A stretch of DNA of 64,000 bases from Oenanthe sinensis (Eukaryota; Streptophyta; Magnoliopsida; Apiales; Apiaceae). The notes beneath the pieces are model-generated. The model saw only the letters and a list, made by a program, of their open reading frames with translations. It was not told where the DNA came from and ran no database searches. The translations under genes and the position numbers were made by a program. Shown here piece after piece: positions 47,115-62,600 of the stretch; the first letter of the stretch is position 1, and every line of letters starts with the position of its first letter. The stretch covers positions 22,217,886 through 22,281,885 of the forward strand of contig CM053800.1 in assembly GCA_028671895.1 (NCBI GenBank). Direction: 5' to 3'.

Positions 47115-50100
47115 GGAAAAAATTTGTAAACTCTTGTAGGATCATTCCTGGCTCATTTGGATATGAAAATAATCTGTAACAACTTGAGACCTCATTCTTG
47201 ACTCGTTTCAACATGGAAACAACTTGTAAACCCTTGTAGGATCATTCTTGGCTCATTTGAACGTGAAAGCAATCCGTAACAAATTGAGACTTCATTCTTG
47301 ACATGTTGGAACTTGGAAACAACTTGTAGCTTCATTCTTGAGTCATTTGAACATGGAAACAACTTGTAAACTCTTGTAGGATCATTCTTGGCTCATTTGA
47401 ACATGAAAATAATTCATAACAACTTGAGACTTCATTTTTGAGACGTTCAAAAATGGAAACACCTTATAAACTCTTGTAGGATTATTCTTGGCTCATTTGA
47501 ACATGAAAACAATTCATAACAACTTCTGACTTCATTCTTGACTTATTCGAACTTGGAAACAACTTGTAGCTTCATTCTTGACTCGTTTAAACATGGAAAC
47601 AACTTGTAAAATCTTCTAAGATTATTCTTGGCTCATTTGAACATGAAAACAATTCATAACAACTTCTGACTTCATTCTTGACTCATTCGAACTTGGAAAC
47701 AATTTGTAGCTTCATTCTTGACTCGTTTAAACATGGAAACAACTTGTAAACTTATTTAGGATTATTCTTCGCTCATTTGAATATGAAAACAATTCATAAC
47801 AACTTCTGACTTCATTCTTGACTCATTGGAGCTTGGAAACAACTTGTATCTTCATTCTTCAGTCATTTGAACATGGAAAAAACTTGTAAACTCTTGTAGG
47901 ATCATTCTTGACTCATTTGAACATGAAAATAATCCGTAACAACTTGCGACATCATTCTTGACTCGTTTGAACATGGAAACAACTTGTAAACCCTTGTAGG
48001 ATCATTCTTGGCTCATTTGAACGTGAAAGCAATCCGTTAGAAATTGAGCCTTTATTCTTGACATGTTCGAACTTGGAAACAACTTGTAGCTTAATTCTTG
48101 AGTTATTTGAACATGGAAACAACTTGTAAACTCTTGTAGGATCATTCTTGGCTCATTTGAACATGAAAATAATTCTTAACAACTTGAGACTTCATTTTTG
48201 AGTCGTTCAAACATTGAAACACCTTATAAATAAACTCTTGTAGGATTATACTTGGCTCATTTGAACATGAAAACAATTCATAACAACTTCTGACTTCATT
48301 CTTGACTCATTCGAACTTGGAAACAACTTGTAACTTCATTCTTGACTCGTTTAAACATGAAAACAACTTGTAAACCCTTGTAGGATCATTCATGGCTCAT
48401 TTGAACGTGAAAGCAATCCGTAACAAATTGAGACTTCATTCTTGACATGTTGGAACTTGGAAACAACTTGTAGCTTCATTCTTGACTCATTTGAACATGG
48501 AAACAACTTGTAAACTCTTGTAGGATCATTCTTGGCTCATTTGAACATTAAAAATAATTCATAACAACTTGAGACGTCATTTTTAACTCGTTAAAACATG
48601 GAAACACCTTATAAACTCTTGTAGGATTATTCTTGGTTCATTTGAACATGAAAACAATTCATAACAACTTCTGACTTCATTCTTGACTCATTTGAACTTG
48701 GAAAAAACATGTAGCTTCATTCTTGACTCATTTGAACACGGAAATAACTTGTAAACTTTTGTAGGATCATTCTTGGCTCATTTGAACATGAAAATAATTC
48801 ATAACAACTTGAGACGTCATTTTTGAGTCATTAAAACATGGAAACACCTTATAAACTCTTGTAGGATTATTCTTGGCTCATTTGAACATGAAAACAATTT
48901 ATAACAACTTCTGACTTCATTCTTGACTCATTCGAACTTGGAAACAACTTGTAGCTTCATTCTTGACTCGTTTAAACATGGAAACAACTTGTAAACTCTT
49001 TTAGGATTATTCTTCGGTCATTTGAAAATGAAAACAATTCATAACAACTTCTGACTTCATTCTTGACTCATTCGAACTTGGAAACAACTTGTAGCTTCAT
49101 TCTTGACTCATTTGAACATGGAAACAACTTGTAAACTCTTGTAGGATCATTCTTGGCTCATTTGAACATGAAAATAATTCATAACAACTTGAGACTTCAT
49201 TTTTGAGTCGTTCAAACATGGAAACAACTTGTAGCTTCATTCTTGACTCGTTTAAACATGGAAACAACTTGTAAATTCTTTTAGGATTATTCTTCGCTCA
49301 TTTGAACATGAAAATAATTCTTAACAACTTCTGACTTCATTCTTGACTCATTCGAGCTTGGAAACAACTTGTGTCTTCATTTTTCACTCATTTGAACATG
49401 GAATAAATTTGTAAACTCTTGTAGGATCAGTCTTGGCTCATTTGAACATGAAAACAATCCGTAACAACTTGAGACCTCATTCTTGACTCGTTTGAACATG
49501 GAAACAAATTGTAAACCCTTGTAGGATCATTCTTGGCTCATTTGAACGTGAAAGCAATCCGTAACAAATTGAGACTTCATTCTTGACATGTTCGAACTTG
49601 GAAACAACATGTAGCTTCATTCTTGAGTCATTTGAACATGGAAACAACTTGTAAACTCTTGTAGGATCATTATTGGCTCATTTGAACATGAAAATAATTC
49701 ATAACAACTTGAGACTTCATTTTTGAGTCGTTCAAACATGGAAACACCTTATAAACTCTTTTAAGATTATTCTTGGCTCGTTTGAACATGAAAACAATTC
49801 ATAACAACTTCTGACTTCATTCTTGACTCATTCGAACTTTGAAACAACTTGTAGCTTCATTCTTGACTCATTTAAACATGGAAACAACTTGTAAAATCTT
49901 CTAAGATTATTCTTGGCTCATTTGAACATGAAAACAACTTGTAAAATCTTCTAAGATTATTCTTGGCTCATTTGAACATGAAAACAATTCATAACAACTT
50001 CTGAGTTAATTCTAAGACTCATTCGAACTTGGAAACAACTTCTAGCTTCATTCTTCACTCATTTGAACATGGAAACAACTTGTAAACTCTTGTAGGATCA

Positions 50101-51530
50101 GTCTTGGCTCATTTGAACATGAAAACAATCCGTAACAACTTGAGACCTCATTCTTGACTCGTTTGAACATGGAAACAAATTGTAAACCCTTGTAGGATCA
50201 TTCTTGGCTCATTTGAACGTGAAAGCAATCCGTAACAAATTGAGACTTCATTCTTGACATGTTCGAACTTGGAAACAACTTGTAGCTTCATTCTTGAGTC
50301 ATTTGAACATGGAAACAACTTGTAAACTCTAGTAGGATGATTCTTGGCTCATTTGAACATGAAAATAATTCATAACAACTCGAGACTTCATTTTTGAGTC
50401 GTTCAAACATGGAAACACCTAATAAACTCTTGTAGGATTATTCTTGGCTCATTTGAACATGAAAACAATTCATAACAACTTCTGACTTCATTCTTGACTC
50501 ATTCGAACTTGGAAACAACTTGTAGCTTCATTCTTGACTCGTTTAAACATGGAAACAACTTGTAAACTCTTTTAGGATTATTCTTCGCTCATTTGAAAAT
50601 GAAAACAATTCATAACAACTTCTGACTTCATTCTTGACTCATTCGAGCTTGGAAACAACTTGTGTCTTCATTTTTCACTCATTTGAACATGGAAAAAATT
50701 TGTAAACTCTTGTAGGATCAGTCTTGGCTCATTTGAACATGAGAACAATCCGTAACAACTTGAGACCTCATTCTTGACTCGTTTGAACATGGAAACAAAT
50801 TGTAAACCCTTGTAGGATCATTCTTGGCTCATTTGAACGTGAAAGCAATCCGTAACAAATTGAGACTTCATTCTTGACATGTTCGAACTTGGAAACAACA
50901 TGTAGCTTCATTCTTGAGTCATTTGAACATGGAAACAACTTGTAAACTCTTGTAGGATCATTATTGGCTCATTTGAACATGAAAATAATTCATAACAACT
51001 TGAGACTTCATTTTTGAGTCGTTCAAACATGGAAACACCTTATAAACTCTTGTAGGATTATTCTTGGCTCATTTGAAGATGAAAACAATTCATAACAACT
51101 TCTGACTTCATTCTTGACTCATTCGAACTTGGAAACAACTTGTAGCTTCATTCTTGACTCGTTTAAACATGGAAACAACTTGTAAAATCTTTTAAGATTA
51201 TTCTTGGCTCATTTGAATATGAAAACAATTCATAACAACTTCTGACTTCATTCTTGACTCATTCGAACTTGGAAACAACTTGTAGCTTCATTCTTCACTT
51301 ATTTGAACATGGAAATAACTTGTAAACTCTTGTAGGATCATTCTTGGCTCATTTGAACATGAAAACAATCCATAACAACTTGAGACCTCATTCTTGACTC
51401 GTTTGAACATGGAAACAACTTGTAAACCCTTGTAGGATCATTCTTGGCTCATTTGAACGTGAAAGCAATCCGTAACAAATTGAGACTTCATTCTTGACAT
51501 GTTCGAACTTGGAAACAACTTGTAGCTTCA
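47115..51530 (+). repeat. Second copy of a 4436-bp tandem duplication
   Basis: This copy matches about 29,160-31,833 joined to 45,355-47,110, with the gypsy element absent. The offset is 4436 bp once the 13,521 inserted bases are removed. Shared rare variants include the GCTTAATTCTTGAG segment (30131/48089), CGAACTTTGAAAC (45401/49837) and TCTAAGACTC (45574/50010). Confidence 0.85.
49791..49795 (+). other. Paralogous empty insertion site of the gypsy element
   Basis: In the second copy of the 4436-bp duplication TTTGAACATG, one AAAAC, then AATTCATAAC run without interruption. This is exactly what 31829-31838 and 45355-45369 would give without the element. Confidence 0.9.
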
Positions 51531-54500
51531 TTCTTGAGTCATTTGAACATGGAAACAACATGTAAACTCTTGTAGGATCAATCTTGGCTCATTTGAACAT
51601 GAAAATAATTCATAACAACTTGAGACTTCATTTTTGAGTCGTTCAAACATGGAAACACCTTATAAACTCTTGTAGGATTATTCTTGGCTCATTTGAACAT
51701 GAAAACAATTCATAACAACTTCTGACTTCATTCTTGACTCATTCAAACTTGGAAACAACGTGTAGCTTCATTCTTGACTCGTTTAAACATGGAAACAACT
51801 TGTAAAATCTTCTAAGATTATTCTTGGCTCATTTGAACATGAAAACAATTCATAACAACTTCTGACTTCATTCTTGACTCATTCGAACTTGGAAACAACT
51901 TGTAGCTTCATTCTTGACTCATTTGAAAATGTAAACAACTTGTAAACTCTTGTAGGATCATTCTTGGCTCATTTGAACATTAAAAATAATTCATAACAAC
52001 TTGAGACGTCATTTTTGACTCGTTAAAACATGGAAACACCTTATAAACTCTTGTAGGATTATTCTTGGCTCATTTGAACATGAAAACAATTCATAACAAC
52101 TTCTGACTTCATTCTTGACTCATTTGAACTTGAAAACAACTTGTAGCTTCATTCTTGACTCGTTTAAACATGGAAACAACTTGTAAAATCTTTTAAGATT
52201 ATTCTTGGCTCGTTTGAACATGAAAACAATTCATAACAACTTCTGACTTCATTCTTGACTCATTCGAACTTGGAAACAACTTGTAGCTTCATTCTTGACT
52301 CGTTTGAACATGAAAACAACTTAAAAACTCTTCTAGGAATAATCTTGGCTCATTTGAACATGTAAACAATTCATAACAACTTATGACTTCATTCTTGTCT
52401 CATTCGAGCTTGGAAACAACTTGTAGCTTCATTCTTGACTCATTTGAACATGGAAACAACTTGTAAACTCTTGTAGGATCATTCTTGGCTCATTTGAACA
52501 TGAAAACAGTCCATAACAACTTGAGACCTCATTCTTGACTCATTCGAACTTGGAAAAAACTTGTAACTTCATTCTTGACTAATTTGAGCATGGAAACAAC
52601 TTGTAAACTTTTGTAGGATCATTCTTGGCTCATTTGAACATGAAAACAATTCATAACAACTTCTGACTTCATTCTCGACTCATTCGAACTTGGAAACAAC
52701 TTGTAGCTTCATTCTTGACTCGTTTAAACATGGAAACAACTTGTTAAATCTTCTAAGATTATTCTTGGCTCATTTGAAAATGAAAACAATTCATAACAAC
52801 TTCTGCCTTCATTCTTGACTCATTCGAACTTGGAAACAACATGTAGCTTCATTCTTCACTCATTTGAACATGGAAACAACTTGTAAACCCTTGTAGGATC
52901 ATTCTTGGCTCATTTGAACGTGAAAGCAATCCGTAACAAATTGAGACTTCATTCTTGACATGTTCGAACTTGGAAACAACTTGTAGCTTCATTCTTGAGT
53001 CATTTGAACATGGAAACAACTTGTAAACTCCTGTAGGATCATTCTTGGCTCATTTGAACATGAAAATAATTCATAACAACTTGAGACTTCATTTTTGAGT
53101 CGTTCAAACATGGAAACACCTTATAAACTCTTGTAGGATTATTCTTGGCTCATTTGAACATGAAAACAATTCATAACAACTTCTGACTTCATTCTTGACT
53201 CATTCGAACTTGGAAACAACTTGTAGCTTCATTCTTGACTCGTTTAAACATGGAAACAACTTGTAAACTCTTTTAGGATTATTCTTCGCTCATTTGAAAA
53301 TGAAAACAATTCATAACAACTTCTGACTTCATTCTTGACTCATTCGAGCTTGGAAACAACTTGTGTCTTCATTTTTCACTCATTTGAACATGGGAAAAAT
53401 TTGTAAACTCTTGTAGGATCAGTCTTGGCTCATTTGAACATGAGAACAATCCGTAACAACTTGAGACCTCATTCTTGACTCGTTTGAACATGGAAACAAA
53501 TTGTAAACCCTTGTAGGATCATTCTTGGCTCATTTGAACGTGAAAGCAATCCGTAACAAATTGAGACTTCATTCTTGACATGTTCGAACTTGGAAACAAC
53601 ATGTAGCTTCATTCTTGAGTCATTTGAACATGGAAACAACTTGTAAACTCTTGTAGGATCATTATTGGCTCATTTGAACATGAAAATAATTCATAACAAC
53701 TTGAGACTTCATTTTTGAGTCGTTCAAACATGGAAACACCTTATAAACTCTTGTAGGATTATTCTTGGCTCATTTGAAGATGAAAACAATTCATAACAAC
53801 TTCTGACTTCATTCTTGACTCATTCGAACTTGGAAACAACTTGTAGTTTCATTCTTGACTCGTTTAAACATGGAAACAACTTGTAAAATCTTTTAAGATT
53901 ATTCTTGGCTCATTTGAACATGAAAACAATTCATAACAACTTCTGACTTCATTCTTGACTCATTCGAACTTGGAAACAACTTGTAGCTTCATTCTTCACT
54001 TATTTGAACATGGAAATAACTTGTAAACTCTTGTAGGATCATTCTTGGCTCATTTGAACATGAAAACAATCCATAACAACTTGAGACCTCATTCTTGACT
54101 CGTTTGAACATGGAAACAACTTGTAAACCCTTGTAGGATCATTCTTGGCTCATTTGAACGTGAAAGCAATCCGTAACAAATTGAGACTTCATTCTTGACA
54201 TGTTCGAACTTGGAAACAACTTGTAGCTTCATTCTTGAGTCATTTGAACATGGAAACAACATGTAAACTCTTGTAGGATCATTCTTGGCTCATTTGAACA
54301 TGAAAATAATTCATAACAACTTGAGACTTCATTTTTGAGTCGTTCAAACATGGAAACACCTTATAAACTCTTGTAGGATTATTCTTGGCTCATTTGAACA
54401 TGAAAACAATTCATAACAACTTCTGACTTCATTCTTGACTCATTCAAACTTGGAAACAACGTGTAGCTTCATTCTTGACTCGTTTAAACATGGAAACAAC

Positions 54501-57500
54501 TTGTAAAATCTTCTAAGATTATTCTTGGCTCATTTGAACATGAAAACAATTCATAACAACTTCTGACTTCATTCTTGACTCATTCGAACTTGGAAACAAC
54601 TTGTAGCTTCATTCTTGACTCATTTGAAAATGTAAACAACTTGTAAACTCTTGTAGGATCATTCTTGGCTCATTTGAACATTAAAAATAATTCATAACAA
54701 CTTGAGACGTCATTTTTGACTCGTTAAAACATGGAAACACCTTATAAACTCTTGTAGGATTATTCTTGGCTCATTTGAACATGAAAACAATTCATAACAA
54801 CTTCTGACTTCATTCTTGACTCATTTGAACTTGAAAACAACTTGTAGCTTCATTCTTGACTCGTTTAAACATGGAAACAACTTGTAAAATCTTTTAAGAT
54901 TATTCTTGGCTCGTTTGAACATGAAAACAATTCATAACAACTTCTGACTTCATTCTTGACTCATTCGAACTTGGAAACAACTTGTAGCTTCATTCTTGAC
55001 TCGTTTGAACATGAAAACAACTTAAAAACTCTTCTAGGAATAATCTTGGCTCATTTGAACATGTAAACAATTCATAACAACTTATGACTTCATTCTTGTC
55101 TCATTCGAGCTTGGAAACAACTTGTAGCTTCATTCTTGACTCATTTGAACATGGAAACAACTTGTAAACTCTTGTAGGATCATTCTTGGCTCATTTGAAC
55201 ATGAAAACAATCCATAACAACTTGAGACCTCATTCTTGACTCATTCGAACTTGGAAAAAACTTGTAACTTCATTCTTGACTAATTTGAGCATGGAAACAA
55301 CTTGTAAACTTTTGTAGGATCATTCTTGGCTCATTTGAACATGAAAACAATTCATAACAACTTCTGACTTCATTCTCGACTCATTCGAACTTGGAAACAA
55401 CTTGTAGCTTCATTCTTGACTCGTTTAAACATGGAAACAACTTGTTAAATCTTCTAAGATTATTCTTGGCTCATTTGAAAATGAAAACAATTCATAACAA
55501 CTTCTGACTTCATTCTTGACTCATTCGAACTTGGAAACAACATGTAGCTTCATTCTTCACTCATTTGAACATGGAAACAACTTGTAAACCCTTGTAGGAT
55601 CATTCTTGGCTCATTTGAACGTGAAAGCAATCCGTAACAAATTGAGACTTCATTCTTGACATGTTCGAACTTGGAAACAACTTGTAGCTTCATTCTTGAG
55701 TCATTTGAACATGGAAACAACTTGTAAACTCCTGTAGGATCATTCTTGGCTCATTTGAACATGAAAATAATTCATAACAACTTGAGACTTCATTTTTGAG
55801 TCGTTCAAACATGGAAACACCTTATAAACTCTTGTAGGATTATTCTTGGCTCATTTGAACATGAAAACAATTCATAACAACTTCTGACTTCATTCTTGAC
55901 TCATTCGAACTTGGAAACAACTTGTAGCTTCATTCTTGACTCATTTAAACATGGAAACAACTTGTAAACTCTTTTAGGATTATTCTTCGCTCATTTGAAA
56001 ATGAAAACAATTCATAACAACTTCTGACTTCATTCTTGACTCATTCGAGCTTGGAAACAACTTGTGTCTTCATTTTTCACTCATTTGAACATGGAAAAAA
56101 TTTGTAAACTCTTGTAGGATCAGTCTTGGCTCATTTGAACATGAGAACAATCCGTAACAACTTGAGACCTCATTCTTGACTCGTTTGAACATGGAAACAA
56201 ATTGTAAACCCTTGTAGGATCATTCTTGGCTCATTTGAACGTGAAAGCAATCCGTAACAAATTGAGACTTCATTCTTGACATGTTCGAACTTGGAAACAA
56301 CATGTAGCTTCATTCTTGAGTCATTTGAACATGGAAACAACTTGTAAACTCTTGTAGGATCATTATTGGCTCATTTGAACATGAAAATAATTCATAACAA
56401 CTTGAGACTTCATTTTTGAGTCGTTCAAACATGGAAACACCTTATAAACTCTTGTAGGATTATTCTTGGCTCATTTGAAGATGAAAACAATTCATAACAA
56501 CTTCTGACTTCATTCTTGACTCATTCGAACTTGGAAACAACTTGTAGCTTCATTCTTGACTCGTTTAAACATGGAAACAACTTGTAAAATCTTTTAAGAT
56601 TATTCTTGGCTCATTTGAACATGAAAACAATTCATAACAACTTCTGACTTCATTCTTGACTCATTCGAACTTGGAAACAACTTGTAGCTTCATTCTTCAC
56701 TTATTTGAACATGGAAATAACTTGTAAACTCTTGTAGGATCATTCTTGGCTCATTTGAACATGAAAACAATCCATAACAACTTGAGACCTCATTCTTGAC
56801 TCGTTTGAAAATGGAAACAACTTGTAAACCCTTGTAGGATCATTCTTGGCTCATTTGAACGTGAAAGCAATCCGTAACAAATTGAGACTTCATTCTTGAC
56901 ATGTTCGAACTTGGAAACAACTTGTAGCTTCATTCTTGAGTCATTTGAACATGGAAACAACATGTAAACTCTTGTAGGATCATTCTTGGCTCATTTGAAC
57001 ATGAAAATAATTCATAACAACTTGAGACTTCATTTTTGAGTCGTTCAAACATGGAAACACCTTATAAACTCTTGTAGGATTATTCTTGGCTCATTTGAAC
57101 ATGAAAACAATTCATAACAACTTCTGACTTCATTCTTGACTCATTCAAACTTGGAAACAACGTGTAGCTTCATTCTTGACTCGTTTAAACATGGAAACAA
57201 CTTGTAAAATCTTCTAAGATTATTCTTGGCTCATTTGAACATGAAAACAATTCATAACAACTTCTGACTTCATTCTTGACTCATTCGAACTTGGAAACAA
57301 CTTGTAGCTTCATTCTTGACTCATTTGAAAATGTAAACAACTTGTAAACTCTTGTAGGATCATTCTTGGCTCATTTGAACATTAAAAATAATTCATAACA
57401 ACTTGAGACGTCATTTTTGACTCGTTAAAACATGGAAACACCTTATAAACTCTTGTAGGATTATTCTTGGCTCATTTGAACATGAAAACAATTCATAACA

Positions 57501-58840
57501 ACTTCTGACTTCATTCTTGACTCATTTGAACTTGAAAACAACTTGTAGCTTCATTCTTGACTCGTTTAAACATGGAAACAACTTGTAAAATCTTTTAAGA
57601 TTATTCTTGGCTCGTTTGAACATGAAAACAATTCATAACAACTTCTGACTTCATTCTTGACTCATTCGAACTTGGAAACAACTTGTAGCTTCATTCTTGA
57701 CTCGTTTGAACATGAAAACAACTTAAAAACTCTTCTAGGAATAATCTTGGCTCATTTGAACATGTAAACAATTCATAACAACTTATGACTTCATTCTTGT
57801 CTCATTCGAGCTTGGAAACAACTTGTAGCTTCATTCTTGACTCATTTGAACATGGAAACAACTTGTAAACTCTTGTAGGATCATTCTTGGCTCATTTGAA
57901 CATGAAAACAATCCATAACAACTTGAGACCTCATTCTTGACTCATTCGAACTTGGAAAAAACTTGTAACTTCATTCTTGACTAATTTGAGCATGGAAACA
58001 ACTTGTAAACTTTTGTAGGATCATTCTTGGCTCATTTGAACATGAAAACAATTCATAACAACTTCTGACTTCATTCTCGACTCATTCGAACTTGGAAACA
58101 ACTTGTAGCTTCATTCTTGACTCGTTTAAACATGGAAACAACTTGTTAAATCTTCTAAGATTATTCTTGGCTCATTTGAAAATGAAAACAATTCATAACA
58201 ACTTCTTGCTTCATTCTTGACTCATTCGAACTTGGAAACAACATGTAGCTTCATTCTTCACTCATTTGAACATGGAAACAACTTGTAAACCCTTGTAGGA
58301 TCATTCTTGGCTCATTTGAATGTGAAAGCAATCCGTAACAAATTGAGACTTCATTCTTGACATGTTCGAACTTGGAAACAACTTGTAGCTTCATTCTTGA
58401 GTCATTTGAACATGGAAACAACTTGTAAACTCCTGTAGGATCATTCTTGGCTCATTTGAACATGAAAATAATTCATAACAACTTGAGACTTCATTTTTGA
58501 GTCGTTCAAACATGGAAACACCTTATAAACTCTTGTAGGATTATTCTTGGCTCATTTGAACATGAAAACAATTCATAACAACTTCTGACTTCATTCTTGA
58601 CTCATTCGAACTTGGAAACAACTTGTAGCTTCATTCTTGACTCGTTTAAACATGGAAACAACTTGTAAACTCTTTTAGGATTATTCTTCGCTCATTTGAA
58701 AATGAAAACAATTCATAACAACTTCTGACTTCAATCTTGACTCATTCGAGCTTGGAAACAACTTGTGTCTTCATTTTTCACTCATTTGAACATGGAAAAA
58801 ATTTGTAAACTCTTGTAGGATCAGTCTTGGCTCATTTGAA
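50700..58840 (+). repeat. 2701-bp higher-order repeat, three tandem copies
   Basis: The rare variant GAAAATGTAAAC occurs at 51925, 54626 and 57327, and CATGAGAACAATCC near 50737, 53438 and 56139; both series are spaced by exactly 2701 bp. Other private variants (CAACGTGTAGC, AACTTAAAAACTC) follow the same spacing. Boundaries are approximate. Confidence 0.85.
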
Positions 58841-59639
58841 CATGAAAACAATCCGTAACAACTTGAGACCTCATTCTTGACTCGTTTGAACATGGAAACA
58901 AATTGTAAACCCTTGTAGGATCATTCTTGGCTCATTTGAACGTGAAAGCAATCCGTAACAAATTGAGACTTCATTCTTGACATGTTCGAACTTGGAAACA
59001 ACATGTAGCTTCATTCTTGAGTCATTTGAACATGGAAACAACTTGTAAACTCTTGTAGGATCATTATTGGCTCATTTGAACATGAAAATAATTCATAACA
59101 ACTTGAGACTTCATTTTTGAGTCGTTCAAACATGGAAACACCTTATAAACTCTTTTAAGATTATTCTTGGCTCGTTTGAACATGAAAACAATTCATAACA
59201 ACTTCTGACTTCATTCTTGACTCATTCGAACTTTGAAACAACTTGTAGCTTCATTCTTGACTCGTTTAAACATGGAAACAACTTGTAAAATCTTCTAAGA
59301 TTATTCTTGGCTCATTTGAACATGAAAACAACTTGTAAAATCTTCTAAGATTATTCTTGGCTCATTTGAACATGAAAACAATTCATAACAACTTCTGAGT
59401 TAATTCTATGACTCATTCGAACTTGGAAACAACTTCTAGCTTCATTCTTCACTCATTTGAACATGGAAACAACTTGTAAACTCTTGTGGGATCAGTCTTG
59501 GCTCATTTGAACATGAAAACAATCCGTAACAACTTGAGACCTCATTCTTGACTCGTTTGAACATGGAAACAAATTGTAAACCCTTGTAGGATCATTCTTG
59601 GCTCATTTGAACGTGAAAGCAATCCGTAACAAATTGAGA

Positions 59640-62600
59640 CTTCATTCTTGACATGTTCGAACTTGGAAACAACTTGTAGCTTCATTCTTGAGTCATTTGA
59701 ACATGGAAACAACTTGTAAACTCTTGTAGGATGATTCTTGGCTCATTTGAACATGAAAATAATTCATAACAACTCGAGACTTCATTTTTGAGTCGTTCAA
59801 ACATGGAAACACCTAATAAACTCTTGTAGGATTATTCTTGGCTCATTTGAACATGAAAACAATTCATAACAACTTCTGACTTCATTCTTGACTCATTCGA
59901 ACTTGGAAACAACTTGTAGCTTCATTCTTGACTCGTTTAAACATGGAAACAACTTGTAAACTCTTTTAGGATTATTCTTCGCTCATTTGAAAATGAAAAC
60001 AATTCATAACAACTTCTGACTTCATTCTTGACTCATTCGAGCTTGGAAACAACTTGTGTCTTCATTTTTCACTCATTTGAACATGGAAAAATTTTGTAAA
60101 CTCTTGTAGGATCAGTCTTGGCTCATTTGAACATGAAAACAATCCGTAACAACTTGTAGCTTCATTCTTGACTCGTTTAAACATGGAAACAACTTGTTAA
60201 ATCTTCTAAGATTATTCTTGGCTCATTTGAACATGAAAACAATTCATAACAACTTCTGACTTCATTCTTGACTCATTCGAACTTGGAAACAACTTATAGC
60301 TTCATTCTTCACACATTTGAACATGGAAACAACTTGTAAACTCTTGTAAGATCATTCTTGGCTCATTTGAACATGAAAACAATCCATAACAACTTGAGAC
60401 TTCATTTTTGAGTCGTTCAAACATGGAAACACCTTATAAACTCTTGTAGGATTATTCTTGGCTCATTTGAACATGAAAACAATTCATAACAACTTCTGAC
60501 TTCATTCTTGACTCATTCGAACTTGGAAACAACTTGTAGCTTCATTCTTGACTCGTTTAAACATGGAAACAACTTGTTAAATCTTCTAAGATTATTCTTG
60601 GCTCATTTGAACATGAAAACAATTCATAACAACTTCTGACTTCATTCTTGACTCATTCGAACTTGGAAACAACTTCAAGCTTCATTCTTCACACATTTGA
60701 ACATGGAAACAACTTGTAAACTCTTGTAAGATCATTCTTGGCTCATTTGAACATGAAAACAATCCATAACAACTTGAGACCTCATTCTTGACTCGTTTGA
60801 ACTTGGAAACAACTTGTAAACCCTTGTAGGATCATTCTTGGCTCATTTGAACGTGAAAGCAATCCGTAACAAATTGAGACTTCATTCTTGACTCATTCGA
60901 ACTTGGAAACAACTTGTAGCTTCATTCTTGAGTCATTTGAACATGGAAACAACTTGTAAAGTCTTGTAGGATCAGTCTTGGCTCATTTGAACATGAAAAC
61001 AATCCGTAACAACTTGAGACCTCATTCTTGACTCGTTTGAACATGGAAACAAATTGTAAACCCTTGTAGGATCATTCTTGGCTCATTTGAACGTGAAAGC
61101 AATCCGTAACAAATTGAGACTTCATTCTTGACATGTTCGAACTTGGAAACAACTTGTAGCTTCATTCTTGAGTCATTTGAACATGGAAACAACTTGTAAA
61201 CTCTTGTAGGATGATTCTTGGCTCATTTGAACATGAAAATAATTCATAACAACTCGAGACTTCATTTTTGAGTCGTTCAAACATGGAAACACCTAATAAA
61301 CTCTTGTAGGATTATTCTTGGCTCATTTGAACATGAAAACAATTCATAACAACTTCTGACTTCATTCTTGACTCATTCGAACTTGGAAACAACTTGTAGC
61401 TTCATTCTTGACTCGTTTAAACATGGAAACAACTTGTAAACTCTTTTAGGATTATTCTTCGCTCATTTGAAAATGAAAACAATTCATAACAACTTCTGAC
61501 TTCATTCTTGACTCATTCGAGCTTGGAAACAACTTGTGTCTTCATTTTTCACTCATTTGAACATGGAAAAATTTTGTAAACTCTTGTAGGATCAGTCTTG
61601 GCTCATTTGAACATGAAAACAATCCGTAACAACTTGTAGCTTCATTCTTGACTCGTTTAAACATGGAAACAACTTGTTAAATCTTCTAAGATTATTCTTG
61701 GCTCATTTGAACATGAAAACAATTCATAACAACTTCTGACTTCATTCTTGACTCATTCGAACTTGGAAACAACTTATAGCTTCATTCTTCACACATTTGA
61801 ACATGGAAACAACTTGTAAACTCTTGTAAGATCATTCTTGGCTCATTTGAACATGAAAACAATCCATAACAACTTGAGACTTCATTTTTGAGTCGTTCAA
61901 ACATGGAAACACCTTATAAACTCTTGTAGGATTATTCTTGGCTCATTTGAACATGAAAACAATTCATAACAACTTCTGACTTCATTCTTGACTCATTCGA
62001 ACTTGGAAACAACTTGTAGCTTCATTCTTGACTCGTTTAAACATGGAAACAACTTGTTAAATCTTCTAAGATTATTCTTGGCTCATTTGAACATGAAAAC
62101 AATTCATAACAACTTCTGACTTCATTCTTGACTCATTCGAACTTGGAAACAACTTCAAGCTTCATTCTTCACACATTTGAACATGGAAACAACTTGTAAA
62201 CTCTTGTAAGATCATTCTTGGCTCATTTGAACATGAAAACAATCCATAACAACTTGAGACCTCATTCTTGACTCGTTTGAACTTGGAAACAACTTGTAAA
62301 CCCTTGTAGGATCATTCTTGGCTCATTTGAACGTGAAAGCAATCCGTAACAAATTGAGACTTCATTCTTGACTCATTCGAACTTGGAAACAACTTGTAGC
62401 TTCATTCTTGAGTCATTTGAACATGGAAACAACTTGTAAAGTCTTGTAGGATCAGTCTTGGCTCATTTGAACATGAAAACAATCCGTAACAACTTGAGAC
62501 CTCATTCTTGACTCGTTTGAACATGGAAACAAATTGTAAACCCTTGTAGGATCATTCTTGGCTCATTTGAACGTGAAAGCAATCCGTAACAAATTGAGAC

